The notes below the pieces were generated by a model. The model did no database searches, was not told the origin of the DNA, and saw only the letters and a program-made list of their open reading frames with translations. The position numbers and the translations under genes are program-made. A stretch of 64,000 bases of DNA. Source: Runella sp. SP2 (lineage in GTDB: Bacteria; Bacteroidota; Bacteroidia; Cytophagales; Spirosomataceae). Shown here one piece after another: positions 8,493 through 16,778 of this stretch; the stretch's first letter is position 1; every line of letters starts with the position of its first letter. The DNA is taken from contig NZ_CP031031.1 of NCBI RefSeq assembly GCF_003711225.1, forward strand, positions 1 to 64,000, written 5' to 3'.

Positions 8493-8894
8493 ATGGAAAA
8501 GAAACTCTGGTCTGAGAAAATAAAAAAGAAAACCTTTGCCGCTGACCTCAAATGGACAGAAAAATTAACCCGTGACAAAATGGCGCAATCGTGCTACAAA
8601 ATAGTAGGCCGCGATTCCACAGGTCGCGAAGCGTACTACTTTGTACATATTAAAGACGAGGCTAAAAAAAAGGCTTTTTTAGCTCATCAGGTGGGCGATA
8701 CTTACAATATCGAGGACTACGGAGAGGTCGTTTATTCAGCCTACGGTACGCGCGTACCTAAACACGTGCAGGAAATGCTCGCGGAAAAATATGGCTTTGA
8801 TAATTTTGGAGAGGATGATAACGAAGAAGAAGGCAAGAGTAAGGATATAAATGATTTTTTCAATGACTATTTTAACCAACACGAAGATGAATAA
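8493..8894 (+). CDS. Hypothetical acidic-tailed protein
   Basis: The 133-residue cytosolic protein has a basic N-terminus (KKLWSEKIKKKTFAADLKW), a short alpha/beta middle (SCYKIVGRDSTGREAYYFVHI) and a strongly acidic tail (GEDDNEEEGKS onward). It starts 23 bp after the coupling ATPase gene and its stop overlaps the next start, so it belongs to the same operon. I do not recognise the family. Confidence 0.6.
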   Translation: MEKKLWSEKIKKKTFAADLKWTEKLTRDKMAQSCYKIVGRDSTGREAYYFVHIKDEAKKKAFLAHQVGDTYNIEDYGEVVYSAYGTRVPKHVQEMLAEKYGFDNFGEDDNEEEGKSKDINDFFNDYFNQHEDE

Positions 8895-9219
8895 TTTAAC
8901 CTGGACTCACTACTTATTGCCATCATTTTTTTTAATAATTGAGCTTATCATTTTGGCGAGAATACGCATAGCCTTCTACTTTCTTTTTAGAAACCATTAT
9001 ATATACATTTCTTTAATATATCTGGGAGTTTCAATCGTATTTTTTTATTGCTACCACCTCAACGTAATTGAAATATTATTTTTAATACCTAAAATAACGG
9101 TGCTTACTATATCGACTTTAGGTGTTACTTTTTCTGTTCTGAATGAATTGGTTAGTAGTGTAAAAGAAGCGATTGAAATTGCTTTTTGGTTACGAAAAAA
9201 TCCTTTTTATAAGCGTTGA
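8887..9219 (+). CDS. Small membrane protein, paralogue of the 3415-3726 product
   Basis: The ATG at 8887 overlaps the stop of the preceding gene by 8 bp, which indicates translational coupling; an earlier in-frame ATG at 8851 is less likely. The product has 110 residues and three hydrophobic segments (about residues 9-25, 38-52 and 59-80), then VKEAIEIAFWLRKNPFYKR. The shared FYFLF and EIAFWLRK patterns link it to the protein at 3415-3726. Function unknown. Confidence 0.6.
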   Translation: MNNLTWTHYLLPSFFLIIELIILARIRIAFYFLFRNHYIYISLIYLGVSIVFFYCYHLNVIEILFLIPKITVLTISTLGVTFSVLNELVSSVKEAIEIAFWLRKNPFYKR

Positions 9220-9240
9220 TTTATTCAAATGCTCAAGTGA

Positions 9241-9289
9241 TCAACCGTCTCACATCTCCTGCATAATCTATGTGAGACGGTTGAGTTTT
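9241..9289 (+). terminator. Terminator between convergent genes
   Basis: Perfect 15-bp stem (9241-9255 with 9270-9284) with a 14-base loop and a short T run (GTTTTC). It ends the coupling-ATPase operon, and the minus-strand TPR gene stops directly beside it. Confidence 0.75.
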
Positions 9290-11470
9290 CTACATGATAT
9301 TGGGGCAGTTAGTACCACTTTTCCCACCACGAAGTTCTCGTTGATTCTCGTACCGCTTTTGGGGTACTGGTTTTTGATAGCTCATAAGCGCTCGAATGGG
9401 TGATAGAACAGTCACAAAAAAAGGGATGAATTTATTATCAACTTGTAAAGTAATTTCCCCCAGTTTGAAGCCAATATGCAGATAGATAAATTCAGCAGAT
9501 TTCATACAACCGCAGTTGATTTTTCCCTCCTTTAATAGTACCAAATTTCTCTTTGCAAGGAGGTACTTATCCGCTATTTTTTCCAAAATTTCTTTTGCTT
9601 TGGAGATATTCCCCTCTTTTGCAAGCAGCACAGCCAAATTATTAGCACCAGCAGATGAATGGCTTTTTTGATACCAACTCATTGCCAAGTCTCGAAAACC
9701 AAGCTTTTCTGCCTCCAATCCTAAATTGACTAAATAAAATCCGCTGTCAGCCAGAGGAGTAATTGAATTTGCATCTTTGTATATAGGTAAAATAGAGTCA
9801 GAAGCATAGGCTTCAAAACCCAATGGAGTTTGAGCATATCCAGAAGATTTAAACAATAAATTTGACTGGATACGCGCTTGATTGAAAATATAGGTCGCTC
9901 TGGTTACATCATCTTTTTCCAATTGACGATTCAGATAGGCTTGATTGACCAGCCTGATGGCTTCTACTGTATCTTGTTTTGTATGCCATTTTACTAACCC
10001 AGCTCCCATTATTGCGGTCTGGTTTTTAGGGTTTTGTCTTAGTACTTTGGCAAAATATGAACCTGACTTGTCCCAATCCTCCATTTCATAATAGGTCAAA
10101 CCGATACCCAACCAATTGTTGGAATCTCGTTTCCTTCTCTCTGCATTTTGAAAATTTGCTATGGCATCTTCATGTTGGTTGAGTAGTAATTGCAATGCCG
10201 CCAACCCCTGATAGGGCTCGACTCTTGCTGAGTCTCTTTGAATCAAATTCTTGTACTCTCTATAAGCTATTTTTACGTAATCAACTACATCTTCTTTCGC
10301 AAAATTTTTTGACTCAAAATTTTTATAAAACAACGAGTAAATAATATAATGATAAACTCGTGCTGCCGCCAATTCGGTATCAAATGCTAACTCGTATCCT
10401 GTACGCCGCGCTTCAATTACATCTGCCATTCCTCTGACGATGCACGAGTCAGAATTTTGGTTCTGATAATCAAATAGTCGAAACCACGCCAATGCCCTGC
10501 TTTCATAAGTAGTAGGCTGTGGTTTGATTTTCAAAGCCTTTGTGTAAAATTCAATAGCTTTTGTCCAACGAGCTATATCATTCTGAACAGCAGCATTGCG
10601 TGCTTCGATATGCCCCAACAGTACGTAAGGCTCGCTCCAAAAACGATATTTAGCCAATTTCTTCAACTCAATTTTAGCTAATGAATCTTCGCTATCCTTG
10701 AAGTAAATATACCCCATAGCATACTGCACCAAACTATCGCTCCTGGGCAAATTATCAAGGCATCTTACTGCTGCGGAGGTTTTGCCTTCTTCAGCGAGTA
10801 CCATTGCTTTTAGCCAGATAGCTACTTTCCAGTTTCGTTCATTTTTTTCCTGATGAAAACGTAATGCCTTTGCCAACATTTTCTGCATCAATACTTTATT
10901 TTTAGCGTCGCTTCTGTTATGATAAAAAGCAACAGCCATAGGTAATGGGTCAAAATGGTGCCCTTCTTTTCTTAGGGCTTTTTGAAAGGCTTCGGCTGCC
11001 AACCTCCAAGTCCCCTCTTCCATCAAAATCAAACCCCGCAGATACCATGACAAAGAGCGTGTAGTATCCGTCAATTCAACAGACGTTTTAGCTGGCTTGT
11101 ATTGACGGTTTACTATATACGCAATAGTCTTGTTCTCCCAAAAGCCTTTCAAACTCGATGGAGTTTGAACCGCCTCTAAATAAGATACTGCCTCTTCGTT
11201 TTTAGCCATTAGCAGACAAATAACGCCAATATTATACAGACTGCTATCCGCATTTTTTCCCTGCTTTTTGGCTACATATAGCGCATCTTTGAACGAAAGG
11301 TAAGCACCGTTCAAATTGCCTTTTTCCATGTATCGTTGGCCAACGTAGCTGTTGGCCTGTACCAAATCCTTGGGGCTGGCGAGTTCAACAATGTTAAACT
11401 GAGCCAAACAACTGCTGAGAGTGAAACAGTAGCTCCCCATCAATAAAAAAACAACAGATGTTCTTTTCAT
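9290..11470 (-). CDS. Exported tetratricopeptide-repeat protein
   Basis: The 726-residue protein starts with a signal (MKRTSVVFLLMGSYCFTLSSC) that could be read by either signal peptidase: a weak lipobox LSSC or a later A-Q site. Mature residues 28-39 (VELASPKDLVQ) recur in the next gene. Helical TPR motifs cover most of the rest, for example ANSYVGQRYMEKGNLNGAYL, WLGIGLTYYEMEDWDKSGSYF and AIMGAGLVKWHTKQDTVEAI. TPRs are protein-protein scaffolds, here in the periplasm or on the surface. It follows two caspase-like genes on the same strand, with a 14-bp gap to the nearer one, so it is probably their partner (inference). Confidence 0.75.
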   Translation of the reverse strand: MKRTSVVFLLMGSYCFTLSSCLAQFNIVELASPKDLVQANSYVGQRYMEKGNLNGAYLSFKDALYVAKKQGKNADSSLYNIGVICLLMAKNEEAVSYLEAVQTPSSLKGFWENKTIAYIVNRQYKPAKTSVELTDTTRSLSWYLRGLILMEEGTWRLAAEAFQKALRKEGHHFDPLPMAVAFYHNRSDAKNKVLMQKMLAKALRFHQEKNERNWKVAIWLKAMVLAEEGKTSAAVRCLDNLPRSDSLVQYAMGYIYFKDSEDSLAKIELKKLAKYRFWSEPYVLLGHIEARNAAVQNDIARWTKAIEFYTKALKIKPQPTTYESRALAWFRLFDYQNQNSDSCIVRGMADVIEARRTGYELAFDTELAAARVYHYIIYSLFYKNFESKNFAKEDVVDYVKIAYREYKNLIQRDSARVEPYQGLAALQLLLNQHEDAIANFQNAERRKRDSNNWLGIGLTYYEMEDWDKSGSYFAKVLRQNPKNQTAIMGAGLVKWHTKQDTVEAIRLVNQAYLNRQLEKDDVTRATYIFNQARIQSNLLFKSSGYAQTPLGFEAYASDSILPIYKDANSITPLADSGFYLVNLGLEAEKLGFRDLAMSWYQKSHSSAGANNLAVLLAKEGNISKAKEILEKIADKYLLAKRNLVLLKEGKINCGCMKSAEFIYLHIGFKLGEITLQVDNKFIPFFVTVLSPIRALMSYQKPVPQKRYENQRELRGGKSGTNCPNIM

Positions 11471-11484
11471 TGTAGTGGGTTGTT

Positions 11485-12765
11485 TTAATATTTGATATCT
11501 AATTCAAAATTTCCTTTTTGATTCCTCTGATTTACATTGTTTACTCTGAATTCAATTTTATGATTACCGACTCCCAGTTCAATGTTGCACTCAGATCCGC
11601 AGTACTGCCAATTTGATTTAGGGCTTGTTCGGTAGATTAATGCTCCATGCCGAATATTTTGGTCTATATTTTGAGTTCCTGTAAGATAACCCAAAACGGA
11701 TTTTGTTGCACCTTGAGGAGTACTTGGGCCTGTAAAATCTGAAAACGAAATACTACCAGTTGCATTTACTCTAACCAGTTTCGGACGGTTACAAGCATAC
11801 TCAAAAACTTTACTTCCTTTGTTCAAATTTATCTTGGATGATTGTTCAATTAAACTAATTAGCCCCCCTTTTTTCAAAAAAACCATGGACCCACCCAAAT
11901 CACGATAAAGGCTTTCTAAATGCCCAAAGCCACAATTAGTGGTCATTTTTTGCTTTATTGTAAGATTTATAAATTCCGAACTTAAGACATCTCCCTCCCA
12001 AGTATCAAATATGGCGGTTAACTGCTCAAAAAACACACTTTTGTCTGGAGAAGTTGTAACTCTTGTACTGCTTGCCAAAACCTCTGCTGACGGTACTCGG
12101 TTGACTTCCTCAATGTATTGCTTGTTGATTTTTAGGAGACTACCTTTCTTTGCATTGGCTGTAAAAAGAGATCCAAAAGGCTTAGCATCAATCAAATTTG
12201 ATGAAAAACAACTATCATGTATCAACAATAGGTGCTTGAATTTTATCTTACTCAATAGTTCAACGTACAAATTTGCCGATAAAGCACTGGAATCATTGTT
12301 GCTCTTAGCATCTGCAAACCGTAAATAATACTTATCGCCTTGGAGATATGAGTGTAGAGATGTAATTATGATGATATTGTCATCATCTGTACTTCTCTCT
12401 CCTAATTCAATCAGGCTTTTTACGAACTCCATTTTCGTCAAATTGGGTCGAAAGAAAGTTGTTGATTCAGCGATTTGCCATTTTTGATTTAAAATATTTT
12501 TTAAGTCTTCAGCTTCTTTGCATGGGTATGATAAATCTTCTATTTCTTTGTCTTCGTAATCATTGACGGGCGCCAGCAGTAAATAAGTCTGCCCATTTTT
12601 AACTGGTACAAATCCATTATTTCCACTGAAAATAGGTTCAGTACCTTTCTTGTCTTTTGGGGTCTGCACTAAATCCTTTGGATCAGCAAGCTCGGCTGCA
12701 TGAATCTGCGAGTAAGCAATGAAACCGCAGGCTTCCAATACAAAAAGTAAAAGTATCGTTTTCAT
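11485..12765 (-). CDS. Exported caspase-like protein, atypical active site
   Basis: The 426-residue protein has a signal peptide (MKTILLLFVLEACGFIAYSQ), then AAELADPKDLVQ and KGTEPIFSGNN, two short blocks shared with neighbouring genes. Residues about 58-290 follow the caspase fold: YLLLAPVNDYEDKEIEDL, IIIITSLHSY with the candidate His138, and LLLIHDSCFSS with the candidate Cys186. The usual SGHG around the histidine is replaced by TSLHS, so activity is uncertain. A C-terminal beta domain (about 330-426, ending HKIEFRVNNVNQRN...GNFELDIKY) is shared with the product at 12836-14152. It lies 14 bp upstream of the TPR gene. Confidence 0.7.
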   Translation of the reverse strand: MKTILLLFVLEACGFIAYSQIHAAELADPKDLVQTPKDKKGTEPIFSGNNGFVPVKNGQTYLLLAPVNDYEDKEIEDLSYPCKEAEDLKNILNQKWQIAESTTFFRPNLTKMEFVKSLIELGERSTDDDNIIIITSLHSYLQGDKYYLRFADAKSNNDSSALSANLYVELLSKIKFKHLLLIHDSCFSSNLIDAKPFGSLFTANAKKGSLLKINKQYIEEVNRVPSAEVLASSTRVTTSPDKSVFFEQLTAIFDTWEGDVLSSEFINLTIKQKMTTNCGFGHLESLYRDLGGSMVFLKKGGLISLIEQSSKINLNKGSKVFEYACNRPKLVRVNATGSISFSDFTGPSTPQGATKSVLGYLTGTQNIDQNIRHGALIYRTSPKSNWQYCGSECNIELGVGNHKIEFRVNNVNQRNQKGNFELDIKY

Positions 12766-12835
12766 TTCTCTTATGGGTTAGGATTATATGAAGCTTAGGA
12801 GAAAAGATTTTAGGTCTCTTCCCCTAAGCCCCCAA

Positions 12836-14152
12836 TTATTTGTTGAATTTCAACGTGAATTCGCCTGAGTTATCGCCTTCATTATTGTCGTTGACTCTAA
12901 ACTCAATATTATAAACCCCAGGCTTTGCCAATTTGATTTTACAATTTGTGCCACAATGTTTCCAGGGTTCGGTGTCAGATAAGCGATACATCAGCCCGCC
13001 ATTGGGTAAATCGGGCGCGATAGCCCATTTTCTGATTGGGAGGCCCCCCAAGCCACGGGTACGGCCGTCAGGTGTGATTGTACCAAGGAAAGGGCCGATG
13101 GTGATGGCACCTGTGGTGTTCACAGTCAGTTCTTCGTTTCTTTTTGTGGTTTCAATCTCATAGAAACTTGGGCCTGTTTTTATGACTAAGGAGTTGACTT
13201 TTGGCTTTGTAACAGGAGGTGTATAATTAGGTATTGGCTCAACGATGACATCCCTCGGCTTATCCTCATTTGGCTTTGTTGGTGATTCTTCGGTAAGTTG
13301 AGGCAATGGCAAACCATTCGTTTTTTTAAAAACGAAGCTACCACCCTTGTCTGGGTGTATGCTTTGCAAAATTTTTGGTGCTGGTAACTTCCAATTAGGC
13401 CACTTCTGAGCCATATACAGCTTGATATCGTGATGGAAGCTTTGGGTGGTATATGCGTTAAACTTGTTGTTATTTAGCCCATTGAGAAATGCCTCAAAAA
13501 ACGGCGACTTGTCGTTGACTGGGGAATTTGCATCGCTTGCGACCAGTAGCTCCGCACTTGGATGAGCTTCGCAGGCTTCAATTAGCGATTTTGTCAAAAA
13601 AGTCCCTTTTGTCAAACTCGCCAACTGACCGATACTGCCAGCAAAACAAGCATCAACAGCTACTAGGGTTTTATAGCAAACGACATTTCTTATCATGTCA
13701 ATAAACTCCGTTGCTGGCAAACAGGTTGCCATGTCTTCCTTGGAATCACGTAACTGTATGTAGTATCTGTCTGGAGCAAGCATATCACGCTTCCCATGTC
13801 CTGTGTAATAGAAAAAAACCTCATCATCTTTGTCAATTTTCGATTTCAAATCCGCCATAAACTTCTTTAGCTCTGCTATTGTTGGATTAATCAACATCAA
13901 AACTCGTTTACGTGAAAAGCCGTAGTTTTTGATGAGCACAGTCTTCAACGAATCCATTTCCTTTTCAGGATGCTCCAAATTGTGGGGTGAAGGATGGCTG
14001 TCAAATTTAGCCGACACAATTAAAACCGCCCATTGGTCGCCTTTACTTCTTTCGTAGGTTGTCTGCGAAAAGATGGGTTCTGTACCTTTCTGAGAAAGAG
14101 TATTCTGACTTGCTACAAGCCAGAATACAAACAAGGGTAGGAATTTTTGCAT
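12836..14152 (-). CDS. Exported caspase-like (C14) protein
   Basis: The 438-residue protein has a signal peptide (MQKFLPLFVFWLVASQNTLSQ), then KGTEPIFSQ. The caspase domain covers residues about 38-250. The catalytic dyad is intact: FFYYTGHGKRD (His119) and LVAVDACFAGS (Cys169). A proline-rich linker (about 285-315) leads to a C-terminal beta domain that matches the previous protein (VYNIEFRVNDNNEGDNSGEFTL). It is the first gene of a three-gene set (two caspase-like, one TPR) reading leftward. A divergent 797-residue gene starts 232 bp upstream, so the two may share control. Substrate unknown. Confidence 0.78.
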   Translation of the reverse strand: MQKFLPLFVFWLVASQNTLSQKGTEPIFSQTTYERSKGDQWAVLIVSAKFDSHPSPHNLEHPEKEMDSLKTVLIKNYGFSRKRVLMLINPTIAELKKFMADLKSKIDKDDEVFFYYTGHGKRDMLAPDRYYIQLRDSKEDMATCLPATEFIDMIRNVVCYKTLVAVDACFAGSIGQLASLTKGTFLTKSLIEACEAHPSAELLVASDANSPVNDKSPFFEAFLNGLNNNKFNAYTTQSFHHDIKLYMAQKWPNWKLPAPKILQSIHPDKGGSFVFKKTNGLPLPQLTEESPTKPNEDKPRDVIVEPIPNYTPPVTKPKVNSLVIKTGPSFYEIETTKRNEELTVNTTGAITIGPFLGTITPDGRTRGLGGLPIRKWAIAPDLPNGGLMYRLSDTEPWKHCGTNCKIKLAKPGVYNIEFRVNDNNEGDNSGEFTLKFNK

Positions 14153-14307
14153 GTTTTTATCTTGGTTAGGTGTTTGACAGTCACAAAATTCAGAATAAAA
14201 TCAAACTTTAAAGTAGGATTCAATGTTATTTTTTAGTCAAAATTAAAATCAATGTGTATATAAAAAAACACTTTAATATTTTAAAAAAAGCAATTTTTGT
14301 ATTTGTA

Positions 14308-14322
14308 TGTAAAAATTTTACA
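14308..14322. promoter_or_regulatory. Palindrome in a divergent promoter region
   Basis: TGTAAAA A TTTTACA is a perfect 15-bp dyad flanked on both sides by TTTGTA. It lies in the very AT-rich 232-bp space between two divergent genes (14152 and 14385). It could be an operator for either gene. AT-richness makes such dyads likely by chance. Confidence 0.3.
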
Positions 14323-14384
14323 AATTTGTATATATTTTATGATATTTTGTATTTTCAATTGTTGTCAATAAAAAATTTCCTAAA

Positions 14385-16778
14385 ATGGCCTTAGAACAAG
14401 AATACTCAGAATTGAAGAAGAAACTCGAAAGAGTGGAATTAGGGACTATTGTAGAAGCCCAAAAATTTGTCATAGAGCAGTACCGAAATGCCGTTAAGGT
14501 GACTACCAAAAAAACCATAAATGAGTTTCTACATGGTTACTGGGGAGGTAAAGAAATCCAAGACTTTTGTAGCAGTAAACTCAAAGCTGAGATTGATTTT
14601 AGAGCAACGTCGAAGAATATAGACTCTTTTGACGCAGAAAAGCAAAAAAAAGGTAAAAAAGCCAAAACACAGCAGTGGCTAATTGAACGAGTAGCCTTCT
14701 ATTGGATGCTGTTTAGAGAACGGTACGATGATTTTGAGTTTGAGGTTGACCCAAATAATACACAAATACCTATTCAGATTTATAGTGCGAAATATGATTT
14801 GCGCCATCCTAATAATGCCCATGTAGATAAAATTGAATATGTGGGATTTTACCCACGCTCGGAGTTAGAGCGAATGAGTGAAATAGGTACTGTGAAGATA
14901 ACCCTTTATCCAAAGCAATCTAATGATGATGCGAAAAAAGGGAATTTTTTGCTGACAGTTTTTTATTCCGCTTACCGACTCGAACTAAAAGGAGATTGGT
15001 GGGAAGTAGCCGAGAATAAAATAACTGTATTGAGGACGAACACTGAAAAAGTCAACATTATTTATGATGACCCTTCCTCGCAGGACAAAGCAAGTGACTA
15101 TCTTGTGCTTACACAAATCAATTTGCAGCAAAGAAATCATCTTAAGCACGACTTCGTCCTCGGTACATTGAACACTTTTTCGAGAAAAGAGCAGTACGCT
15201 TATTCGTCGGCCATTGTATTCTTGAAAAAAGAAGCACTGGCCAAACAATTGAATTGTCGCATTGATGATGATATTTTGAGAAGGCTATCCCATGATGAGG
15301 ATTGTATAAGTAAGCTGTCCGAAATTAGATACTACCTTTTTGACCAGAAAATTGCCATCAAACATCCAAGTACACCCGATTATCAATTCCCTTTTTTTGA
15401 TGAAGCGAGCCAAATTCGCCAGTTTGCAGGATACTATCAGTGGCATTATTTAGACGAAAATGACTATGCTGAGGTATCACTCGAATCCTCTACAATTCGA
15501 ATATGCTCGGATGGGCGTGTAATGGAAGTGCAGAAAGAGGGGGATAATTTTTCGGAGAAGTTTTTTGGGGTTGTCAGATTTGTAAATACTGAGACAGGAA
15601 ATATTTGGAGGCTTAATTTAGGTCCTCATGAGGAAGATCATGTGTACGAGAAAATTTGGACCCTGCAAGCAGTTCGACAATACAATCGAAAGTACTTCAA
15701 AGGTGTCTATCTGGATGGAGCCTATGGCTTACCTCAGGCAGGAAAAATATTTTTAGAAAATGTGGACATAGCCAAAATAATAGAGGTAACACAAAGCCAA
15801 AAATACGACCCTGCTGATTTGAAGTGGACAGATACTGAGCTACATCGTTTTTTTAGTTTTGGGTCAGAGAAGAACTACTTACCTGCCTATCGTCAGTTGA
15901 GTACAAGATACACCAGTCCCCTTCCTAAATTCCTACAGGATAAAAACTTGGTTATTTATGTACCTTTTGTCTATGAGAGCAATCTTGATAAGAGTCGAAA
16001 ACGCTATGCCTATCGTAATATAAATCTTGTGCGTATGCCCCTCAAATTGATGCCAGGAAGAGAGTTTGAACTAACCGTCAAGGATGATGAAATTTTGAGA
16101 GGGTCCTATGATTTATCGCATGACAAATTTATTTTGACGGCCCGCAGTTCGGCCCTTTTTGAGCGTTTCTCATTTTCATTGTATGGAACGCAAAGTTCTA
16201 AAAATAAATTTCTATATGCTTTTGGTGTTATGACAGGTTTTAATCGCAGCCAAAATAGCCAAGCTAATGCAGCTATGCTTGTGGCTGTACCCGAAGATGA
16301 GCATAACTATTTTATATGGGAAAATTTCAAAGATTTACTCACAACCAATAAGCAGCTATCCCCTCAATCGAAAAAAGCGATTGCTTATCTGTACACAGGT
16401 CGTTTCAATAGAATAATACACATGCCTGCCAAGCTCAACTTTGACCTCAAACCTTCTTTTGACAATACCCGTCGTAGTTTTTTCTACAGCGCAGTCCACG
16501 TATGGGCAAATAAAAATAGGTATTCCATTGAAAAATGGGACAAAGAGTTTTTTGGCTACACACCTGCAGAACTCTGTTTGGAGTATCTTCGTAAAGCACT
16601 CATCCGAGGATTTGCTACTCCGCAGTTTTTAGATACTAAAAGAGGAGAGTCAGCCTATCCTGAAGAGCTAAAAATCGATGTTCAACTGCTTAGAGATTTT
16701 ATAAATACTATTGAAGATAAGAGCTTTAGAGAGCAAATAGCAGAACTATACTCTCTCAATGACTTACCACGTAGTTAA
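14385..16778 (+). CDS. Large cytosolic protein of unknown function
   Basis: I do not recognise this 797-residue protein. It has no signal peptide or membrane segment. It opens with a coiled-coil-like helix (LEQEYSELKKKLERVELGTIVEAQKF), followed by a Lys-rich linker (KQKKGKKAKTQQW). The rest is rich in short beta strands; segments near residues 340-410 and 560-610 look like small beta domains (FAGYYQWHYLDENDYAEV, REFELTVKDDEILRGSYDLS). It is the only plus-strand gene inside a 27-kb run of minus-strand envelope genes. Its last 23 bp overlap the end of the convergent caspase gene. A cytosolic regulator or effector of the island is possible, from position only. Confidence 0.6.
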   Translation: MALEQEYSELKKKLERVELGTIVEAQKFVIEQYRNAVKVTTKKTINEFLHGYWGGKEIQDFCSSKLKAEIDFRATSKNIDSFDAEKQKKGKKAKTQQWLIERVAFYWMLFRERYDDFEFEVDPNNTQIPIQIYSAKYDLRHPNNAHVDKIEYVGFYPRSELERMSEIGTVKITLYPKQSNDDAKKGNFLLTVFYSAYRLELKGDWWEVAENKITVLRTNTEKVNIIYDDPSSQDKASDYLVLTQINLQQRNHLKHDFVLGTLNTFSRKEQYAYSSAIVFLKKEALAKQLNCRIDDDILRRLSHDEDCISKLSEIRYYLFDQKIAIKHPSTPDYQFPFFDEASQIRQFAGYYQWHYLDENDYAEVSLESSTIRICSDGRVMEVQKEGDNFSEKFFGVVRFVNTETGNIWRLNLGPHEEDHVYEKIWTLQAVRQYNRKYFKGVYLDGAYGLPQAGKIFLENVDIAKIIEVTQSQKYDPADLKWTDTELHRFFSFGSEKNYLPAYRQLSTRYTSPLPKFLQDKNLVIYVPFVYESNLDKSRKRYAYRNINLVRMPLKLMPGREFELTVKDDEILRGSYDLSHDKFILTARSSALFERFSFSLYGTQSSKNKFLYAFGVMTGFNRSQNSQANAAMLVAVPEDEHNYFIWENFKDLLTTNKQLSPQSKKAIAYLYTGRFNRIIHMPAKLNFDLKPSFDNTRRSFFYSAVHVWANKNRYSIEKWDKEFFGYTPAELCLEYLRKALIRGFATPQFLDTKRGESAYPEELKIDVQLLRDFINTIEDKSFREQIAELYSLNDLPRS

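Noticed and set aside
14308-14322. Strong regulatory claim for the TGTAAAA dyad
   Set aside because: The surrounding 200 bp is so AT-rich that a 15-bp A/T dyad is not surprising; kept only as a low-confidence feature.
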